This document shows, in pieces, positions 62,866 through 64,000 of a stretch of 64,000 bases of DNA. Under the pieces are notes generated by a model. It did no database searches. It was not told where the DNA came from and was given only the letters and a program-made list of their open reading frames with translations. Source of the stretch: Aquabacterium sp. J223 (lineage in GTDB: Bacteria; Pseudomonadota; Gammaproteobacteria; Burkholderiales; Burkholderiaceae_C); the NCBI RefSeq assembly GCF_024666615.1, contig NZ_CP088297.1:868001-932000 (forward strand). Direction: 5' to 3'. How positions within the stretch are numbered: the first letter of the stretch is position 1; every line of letters begins with the position of its first letter. Position numbers and translations under genes: made by a program.

Positions 62866-63100
62866 GGTCGACGTAGTCCTGCATCGCCTGCTCGCGGACG
62901 GTGCCGCCGAGCTGCGACCAGGCGTCGAACTTGGCGCGGGCGACGAAGTCGGTCAAACCCGGCCGCTCGCCCTGGGCGTCGCCCTGGGTGGCCTGCTTGT
63001 ACAGCGCGTACAGCTTGAGCAGCGTCATGTTGTCCGGCTTCTCGGGCAGTTGCTTGGACTCGGCGAAGGCCTGCTCGAAACGGCGTTGCAGATCGCTCAT
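62846..63100 (-). CDS. Acyl-CoA-binding protein
   Basis: 84 residues, the exact size of ACBP: MSDLQRRFEQAFAESKQLPE, then TLLKLYALYKQATQGDAQGE, FDAWSQLGGTVREQAMQDYV. The YALYKQAT and KFDAW motifs form the acyl-CoA pocket. It buffers long-chain acyl-CoA in the cytosol. ATG 63100 overlaps the TetR-type regulator's stop (ATGA), and its 3' end overlaps the convergent aminopeptidase gene by 20 bases. Confidence 0.95.
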   Translation of the reverse strand: MSDLQRRFEQAFAESKQLPEKPDNMTLLKLYALYKQATQGDAQGERPGLTDFVARAKFDAWSQLGGTVREQAMQDYVDLIESLK

Positions 63101-63759
63101 CGTGGGGTCGAGGGTTGGGACAGGTGCGCCAGTGTGGCAGGCCCGCCCGGCAGCATCGCCTGCCAGGGTTCGAGCAGCCCCATCACCTGGTCGGTGCCGC
63201 GCTCCAGCGTGTCGGCCGCATGCGCCGGCTCCAGCGCCTGGCGCGGCTGTAGCACGTACGCATGGCTCAGCCAGTGGCTGAGCAGCACCAGCATCGCCTC
63301 CGCCAGCGGCTCGCGGCGGGCCTGGGGCAGGGCCAGCACGCCGGCGTCGGCCAGCCGGTCGAGCAGCGTGCGCAGCGCGCACTGCTGGCGCTGCACCAGC
63401 GCCTGCACCCGCTGCTCCAGCCCGCGGCTGCGGCCGAGCAGGTCGTTCAGGTCGCGGTAGAGGAAGCGGTGCGCCCACACCTGCTGCAGCAGCGCGGCGA
63501 CGAAGCGCCGGGCGCCGGCCTCGTCCTCCACCGCCGGCGCCTGCGCCAGCACCGGGGCCAGTGCCTGCTCGTAGCGCGCGGCCAGGGCGTCGATCAGCTC
63601 GTCCTTCGAGCGGTAGTGGTAGTACAGGTTGCCGGGGCTGATGTTCAGCTCCGCCGAGATCAGCGTGGTGGAGACGTTCGGCTCGCCGAAGCGGTTGAAC
63701 AGGTCCAGCGTGACCAGCAGGATGCGTTCGGCGGTGCGGCGGGGCGGCTTCGGGGTCAC
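63097..63759 (-). CDS. TetR family transcriptional regulator
   Basis: 220 residues from GTG 63759; ATG further upstream at 63807 is possible. N-terminal TetR helix-turn-helix: RTAERILLVTLDLFNRFGEP, then STTLISAELNISPGNLYYHY and RSKDELIDAL. The C-terminal half is a ligand domain of the kind annotated TetR_C_33-like in proteobacteria (AHRFLYRDLNDLLGRSRGLE). Translational coupling to an acyl-CoA-binding protein suggests it senses acyl-CoA or fatty acids; this is inference from context. Confidence 0.9.
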   Translation of the reverse strand: MTPKPPRRTAERILLVTLDLFNRFGEPNVSTTLISAELNISPGNLYYHYRSKDELIDALAARYEQALAPVLAQAPAVEDEAGARRFVAALLQQVWAHRFLYRDLNDLLGRSRGLEQRVQALVQRQQCALRTLLDRLADAGVLALPQARREPLAEAMLVLLSHWLSHAYVLQPRQALEPAHAADTLERGTDQVMGLLEPWQAMLPGGPATLAHLSQPSTPR

Positions 63760-63867
63760 CGGCCGGACACTAGTGGAGCGCCCCGGGCCCCGCCATGGGG
63801 CCTGCACTATGTCGACAAGGCGCTTCCGGGCGCAGGGGCAGGGCCGGCCTCCTAGAATCGACCGCTT

Positions 63868-64000
63868 ATGACCGTCTCCTTCGAGCAGGTCGGCAAGCGC
63901 TACGACAGCGGCGGCCGGCCGGTGATTGCCCTCCAGGACGTCACCCTGCGCATCGAGGAGGGCGAGTTCTTCGGCCTCCTCGGCCCCAACGGCGCCGGCA
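63868..64000 (+). CDS. ABC transporter ATP-binding protein, N-terminal fragment (cut by window end)
   Basis: Only 44 codons are visible: MTVSFEQVGKRYDSGGRPVI, then LQDVTLRIEEGEFFGLLGP and the first half of Walker A (GPNGAG). The spacing from start to Walker A (about 38 residues) and the EFFGLLGPNGAG wording fit ABC-2 type exporter ATPases (CcmA/NodI/DrrA-like). The gene continues beyond the window. It is divergent from the TetR regulator, with 108 bases between starts. Confidence 0.85.
   Translation, partial: MTVSFEQVGKRYDSGGRPVIALQDVTLRIEEGEFFGLLGPNGAG

Overview
The window is a GC-rich chromosomal segment from a Gram-negative betaproteobacterium. Gene content (type II secretion, type IV pili, Mla lipid transport, a 16-stranded-type porin, Coq7) and gene orders (pilMNOPQ then aroK-aroB-dgt, a REP-type transposase relative, then gltBD; mlaFEDACB with mlaA inside) fit the order Burkholderiales, perhaps the Leptothrix/Rubrivivax/Comamonadaceae side. 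That placement is inference. It looks like core chromosome: I see no prophage, integrase, IS element, CRISPR array, rRNA or tRNA.

Layout. 1-8.3 kb: type II secretion genes gspG-H-I-J-K-L-M-N-D on the minus strand (gspD is cut by the window start) with gspC divergent. 8.3-12.4 kb: a divergent CobT-like enzyme, threonine dehydratase IlvA behind a terminator-bearing leader or small RNA, an OsmC-like protein, and Coq7. 12.7-18.3 kb: a porin, a DUF3047 lipoprotein and a four-gene peptide-type ABC importer without a binding protein. 18.3-22.6 kb: lysA-lptM, cyaY and PBP1a. 22.8-33.6 kb: pilMNOPQ, a large Ig-like lipoprotein, aroK-aroB-dgt and a RAYT-like protein that lacks its catalytic residues and is followed by REP-like motifs. 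33.7-40 kb: gltB-gltD. 40.2-48.3 kb: a minor pilin operon (PilE-like, FimT, PilV, PilW, PilX, PilY1) that ends in a TonB-like protein. 48.4-52.4 kb: mlaF-E-D-A-C-B. 52.4-57.2 kb: zwf facing tal-pgi-HAD phosphatase. 57.2-64 kb: a DUF2817 peptidase, an M20 amidohydrolase, a molybdopterin oxidoreductase, a lipoprotein metallo-aminopeptidase, a TetR-acyl-CoA-binding-protein pair and the start of an ABC ATPase.

Many genes join by 4-base stop/start overlaps (GTGA or ATGA), so translational coupling is the rule here. Two envelope-spanning machines that share a fold (type II secretion and type IV pili) dominate, together with outer-membrane maintenance and central metabolism.

A second theme is sequence quality. 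At least nine reading-frame breaks, each repaired by one base and most of them in a short homopolymer, interrupt genes that are otherwise intact, including aroK and aroB. They look like assembly indels, not real pseudogenes. Affected genes are annotated over their full span with the break stated. The most interesting candidate new element is a roughly 120-nt minus-strand transcript at 11.08-11.20 kb that displays an anti-Shine-Dalgarno sequence and ends in a perfect terminator.
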